A program made the translations under genes and the position numbers. A stretch of DNA of 64,000 nt from Anaerolineae bacterium. Its GTDB lineage: Bacteria > Chloroflexota > Anaerolineae > Aggregatilineales > Aggregatilineaceae. The notes beneath the pieces were generated by a model. The model did not search any database. It was given only the letters and a program-made list of their open reading frames with translations, and was not told the DNA's origin. This document shows, in pieces, positions 61,912 through 64,000 of the stretch (the first letter of the stretch is position 1; each line of letters opens with the position of its first letter). The stretch covers positions 1 through 64,000 of the forward strand of contig JAHDWP010000002.1 of the NCBI GenBank assembly GCA_023382715.1, read 5' to 3'.

Positions 61912-61975
61912 GGGCCTTTCGCCTGGCATTGCCTGCGATCACATCGCTGGACGACGCCCGGCCTTCGCTTCCTCT

Positions 61976-62022
61976 TACCAACAACCAACAACTGATAACT
62001 GGTAACTTGACAACTGATCACT
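61976..62022 (+). repeat. CA-rich degenerate short repeats upstream of permease 2
   Basis: TTACCAACAACCAACAACTG then ATAACTGGTAACTTGACAAC and TGATCACTCAAC: degenerate AACNAAC/AACTGAT units ending 14 bp before the ATG at 62036. Confidence 0.6.
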
Positions 62023-62035
62023 CAACGAGGCATTC

Positions 62036-63004
62036 ATGACCGGCTTAGAAAGCACACTGCGCGGGATTGTGCGCGCCGCCGCTCCCATCGTCATTGCGGG
62101 GCAGGGCGAGCTGCTCACCGAGCGCGCCGGCGTGATCAACCTGTCGCTGGACGGGACGATCATGCTGTCGGCCATGACTGCGCACCTGGTGGTGCGCGAG
62201 ACGGGCAGCCTGGTGCAGGCGGTGCTGGCAGCGATGGCCGTCGGCGCGGCGGTGGCGCTGATTGTCGTTTTCTCCAGCATTGCCCTCAAGCTCAACCAGG
62301 TGGCGGTCGGCTTTGTGCTGACCATCCTGTGCGCAGACCTGGCTATCTTCCTGGGCAAGCCGCACTTCAACCAGCCCGGCAAGGAAATGCCGCACATGCC
62401 AATCCCGCTGCTCAAGGACATCCCCCTGCTGGGGCCGGTGCTGTTCAACCACAACATCCTGATCTACTTCAGCCTGTTCCTGATCGTGCTGATGTGGTTT
62501 TATATCTACCGCACGCGGCCCGGCCTGACCCTGCGCAGCATCGGCGAGCAGCCCGAAGCGGCCTTCGTGCGCGGCACACCGGTCAACGCGCTGCGCTATG
62601 TCTATGTGGTCGTTGGCGGATCGCTGGTGGGGCTGGCCGGGGCGACGTACTCGCTGTCGGTCAAGCTCGGCTGGAAGGAAGACCTCAGCGGCGAGGGCTG
62701 GATCGCCCTGGCCATCGTCATCTTCGGGTTGTGGGTGCCGGCGCGGGTGGCCCTGGGCGCGTACCTGATCGTCGGCCTGCGCTCGATCGCCATTGATTTG
62801 CAGGGCAACAAGGTGATCGATCTGCCTTCGCAGATCGTCAACATGCTGCCCTGGTTCCTGATGATCATCACGCTGCTGGTGGCGACCAGCGGCGCGCTGA
62901 CCCGGCTGGACCGCTACGCGCCGGAGCGCTTCCGCCCGATGATGCGCCGCTTCACGCGGGCCGCGCCGCCGCGCGCGCTGGGCACCACGTTCGAGAAGCA
63001 TTAG
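62036..63004 (+). CDS. ABC nucleoside-type permease 2 (BPD_transp_2, NupC/YufQ-like)
   Basis: A 322-residue permease. The N-terminal region reads LRGIVRAAAPIVIAGQGELL-TERAGVINLSLDGTIMLSAM, a hallmark of the second subunit in nucleoside importers. LKLNQVAVGFVLTILCADLA and PGLTLRSIGEQPEAAFVRGT follow, then GLAGATYSLSVKLGWKEDLS and GWIALAIVIFGLWVPARVAL. About eight membrane segments are expected. It completes the importer with the BMP protein, ATPase and permease 1. Confidence 0.92.
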   Translation: MTGLESTLRGIVRAAAPIVIAGQGELLTERAGVINLSLDGTIMLSAMTAHLVVRETGSLVQAVLAAMAVGAAVALIVVFSSIALKLNQVAVGFVLTILCADLAIFLGKPHFNQPGKEMPHMPIPLLKDIPLLGPVLFNHNILIYFSLFLIVLMWFYIYRTRPGLTLRSIGEQPEAAFVRGTPVNALRYVYVVVGGSLVGLAGATYSLSVKLGWKEDLSGEGWIALAIVIFGLWVPARVALGAYLIVGLRSIAIDLQGNKVIDLPSQIVNMLPWFLMIITLLVATSGALTRLDRYAPERFRPMMRRFTRAAPPRALGTTFEKH

Positions 63005-63068
63005 CGGGCAGCAGCAGTAACATTTGCCTTCGGAAAATGCGGTCAGTACACCAGGAGGAGATGTTCCG

Positions 63069-63533
63069 ATGTATCCGTGCGAATTGCAGGAACACCCTGT
63101 GAGACCTATCCTGTCTATCCGCTTTCGCTCGCCCGTGCAGGACCTGCCCACACACTTCGGAAGGGTGTGGGGCAGCCTCATGGAGTATCTTGGGACTCTC
63201 GGTGAGCATCCCACAGGCGCGCCGTTCGCGACGTACTACAACATGGATATGCAGGACCTGGACATCGAGGCGGGCTTCCCGGTTGCCAGGCCGCTGCCGG
63301 GCAGGGGCGAGATCCAGGCCTCAGAAATCCCCGGCGGGATGTTCGCCGTCTGTCACTACACCGGCCCCTACAACCAGGTCGGGCCAGCCTACGAGGAACT
63401 CACGCAGTTTGTCCAGCAACAGGGCTACATACCCAGCGGCGTTGCCTACGAATGGTATCTGAACGATCCCGCTGCTGTGCCGCCGCAGGAGCTGAAGACC
63501 GACGTCGTCTTTCCGGTGTCGCGCGCGGGGTAG
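63069..63533 (+). CDS. GyrI/AraC-effector-binding-domain protein
   Basis: A 154-residue stand-alone small-molecule-binding domain of the GyrI-like/SOUL-type fold. Typical segments are ILSIRFRSPVQDLPTHFGRV, GAPFATYYNMDMQDLDIEAG, then PGGMFAVCHYTGPYNQVGPA and YEELTQFVQQQGYIPSGVAY followed by EWYLNDP; the late Glu is the usual ligand-contact residue. ATG 63069 has AGGAGGAG eight bases upstream. No DNA-binding domain is attached. It could be a hydrolase or sequestering protein for toxic compounds. A terminator follows. Confidence 0.85.
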   Translation: MYPCELQEHPVRPILSIRFRSPVQDLPTHFGRVWGSLMEYLGTLGEHPTGAPFATYYNMDMQDLDIEAGFPVARPLPGRGEIQASEIPGGMFAVCHYTGPYNQVGPAYEELTQFVQQQGYIPSGVAYEWYLNDPAAVPPQELKTDVVFPVSRAG

Positions 63534-63570
63534 GGCGCGGGGCTGGATCGGACAGTCATTTGGACATTCT

Positions 63571-63597
63571 CAACAGGGGGCAGAACGCCCCTTGTTG
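63571..63597 (+). terminator. Hairpin terminator before xpt
   Basis: CAACAGGGGGC (63571-63581) pairs with GCCCCTTGTTG (63587-63597) with one G-T pair, followed by TATT. Poor T tract but strong stem. Confidence 0.65.
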
Positions 63598-63662
63598 TAT
63601 TGGTGGGGTACAATGCAGTGAACGATGATCAGGCAATGAGACCGCGCGGGGGAGAACACACC

Positions 63663-64000
63663 ATGCAGGCGCTCAAGGACAAGATTCGGGCCGAGGGCAC
63701 ATACCTCGGCGACGGCATCCTCAAAATTGACGGCATCCTCAACCACCAGATGGACCCCAGGCTGATCCAGGCGATGGGCGAGGAGATCGCGCGGCGTTAC
63801 CGGGACACCGGGCCGACGCGCATCCTCACCGCCGAAGTGTCGGGCATCGCCCCGGCGCTGATGGCGGCGCTGGCCCTCGACATCCCCATCGTCTACGCAC
63901 GCAAGCACAAGCCGGTCACCATGTATGGCCCCATCTTCCTGGAGACCGCGCCCAGCCACACCAAAGGCGGCGAGATCAACCTGATGGTTGCCGCCGAGTA
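63663..64000 (+). CDS. xpt: Xanthine phosphoribosyltransferase (runs off the window)
   Basis: The first 112 codons are present. The product begins MQALKDKIRAEGTYLGDGIL and continues with KIDGILNHQMDPRLIQAMGE, EVSGIAPALMAALALDIPIV and YARKHKPVTMYGPIFLETAP, matching Xpt of B. subtilis in order and spacing by eye. The enzyme converts xanthine and PRPP to XMP. GGGGGAG precedes the ATG. It fits the purine-salvage role of the preceding importer. I saw no purine-riboswitch-like leader in the 130 bp upstream. The PRPP-binding motif lies beyond the window end. Confidence 0.9.
   Translation, partial: MQALKDKIRAEGTYLGDGILKIDGILNHQMDPRLIQAMGEEIARRYRDTGPTRILTAEVSGIAPALMAALALDIPIVYARKHKPVTMYGPIFLETAPSHTKGGEINLMVAAE

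Noticed and set aside
60499-61929. 476-codon minus-strand frame over the first nucleoside permease
   Set aside because: His/Arg/Gln-rich shadow frame caused by high GC; the plus strand encodes an unmistakable permease.
62045-63214. 389-codon minus-strand frame over the second permease
   Set aside because: Low-complexity Arg/Gln/His composition typical of an antisense shadow; it spans two real genes and an intergenic region.
63540-63662. Purine riboswitch ahead of xpt
   Set aside because: The 130-bp gap holds a terminator hairpin and a short leader but not the three-helix purine aptamer pattern with its conserved loops.
1-64000. CRISPR array, rRNA or tRNA genes
   Set aside because: I saw no regularly spaced direct repeats with spacers, and no sequence that I could fold as a tRNA or recognise as rRNA; a covariance-model scan could still find a tRNA.

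Overview
The window is GC-rich bacterial DNA dominated by ABC importers with Sec-type solute-binding proteins. It also carries a LexA with a GAAC-N4-GTTC operator, LacI, GntR and IclR regulators, and several insertion sequences. This gene mix fits a heterotrophic Chloroflexota (Anaerolineae-like) organism. That placement is inferred from gene style only; no rRNA or other phylogenetic marker is present and I recognised no tRNA.

Layout. (1) 1-3.4 kb: a broken Crp/Fnr start, a NarX/NarL-type two-component pair and a YdhR-like small protein. (2) 3.4-4.8 kb: an IS256-family element. (3) 5.15-22 kb: a defence and mobile-element island. Five co-directional genes with short gaps encode a type IIG-like N6-adenine methyltransferase, an OLD-family ATPase/TOPRIM nuclease, a PLD-nuclease/SNF2-helicase fusion, and a Gabija-like pair (GajA nuclease, GajB UvrD helicase). 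The gajA gene is split by an 868-bp IS5-type element; precise removal of element plus duplicated TA restores one 711-codon frame. Next come an inverted pair of small paralogous HTH genes, each closed by a similar hairpin, then a double-zinc-ribbon protein with a HEPN-like RX4H motif. The island ends in an IS1-like element, a truncated IS3 orfA, a gene fragment and a possible integrase remnant. (4) 22-30 kb: a NicX/M29-like metalloenzyme with a complete Opp/Dpp-type importer and a LacI regulator. (5) 30.4-40.6 kb: a sugar ABC importer, an SMP-30 lactonase, a small dimeric alpha-beta-barrel protein, an arylsulfotransferase-like beta-propeller, a CysD-like PP-loop protein, an SDR dehydrogenase, an unrecognised protein and an IclR regulator. 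This looks like one catabolic locus around a divergent promoter. (6) 40.65-41.5 kb: an IS5-family element flanked by CTAG duplications, beside an EamA remnant. (7) 41.9-48.1 kb: a fructoselysine (Amadori compound) locus: GntR regulator, FrlB deglycase, FrlD kinase and a three-gene ABC importer. (8) 48.5-56.5 kb: two copies of a 131-bp MITE-like repeat, a glycerol-1-phosphate-dehydrogenase-like protein, an ABC-2 exporter with a methyltransferase behind a leader-peptide/tandem-terminator region, lexA, a peroxiredoxin and a rhomboid protease. (9) 56.5-64 kb: a purine-salvage locus: exported nucleosidase, BMP-type binding protein, ABC ATPase, two permeases and the start of xanthine phosphoribosyltransferase.

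Recurring themes. All four SBP genes are followed by a strong GC stem-loop before the remaining transporter genes. CA-rich short degenerate repeats sit just upstream of three transporter genes in the sense orientation. The strongest candidate for an undescribed system is the methyltransferase-OLD-PLD/helicase trio joined to an IS-broken Gabija.
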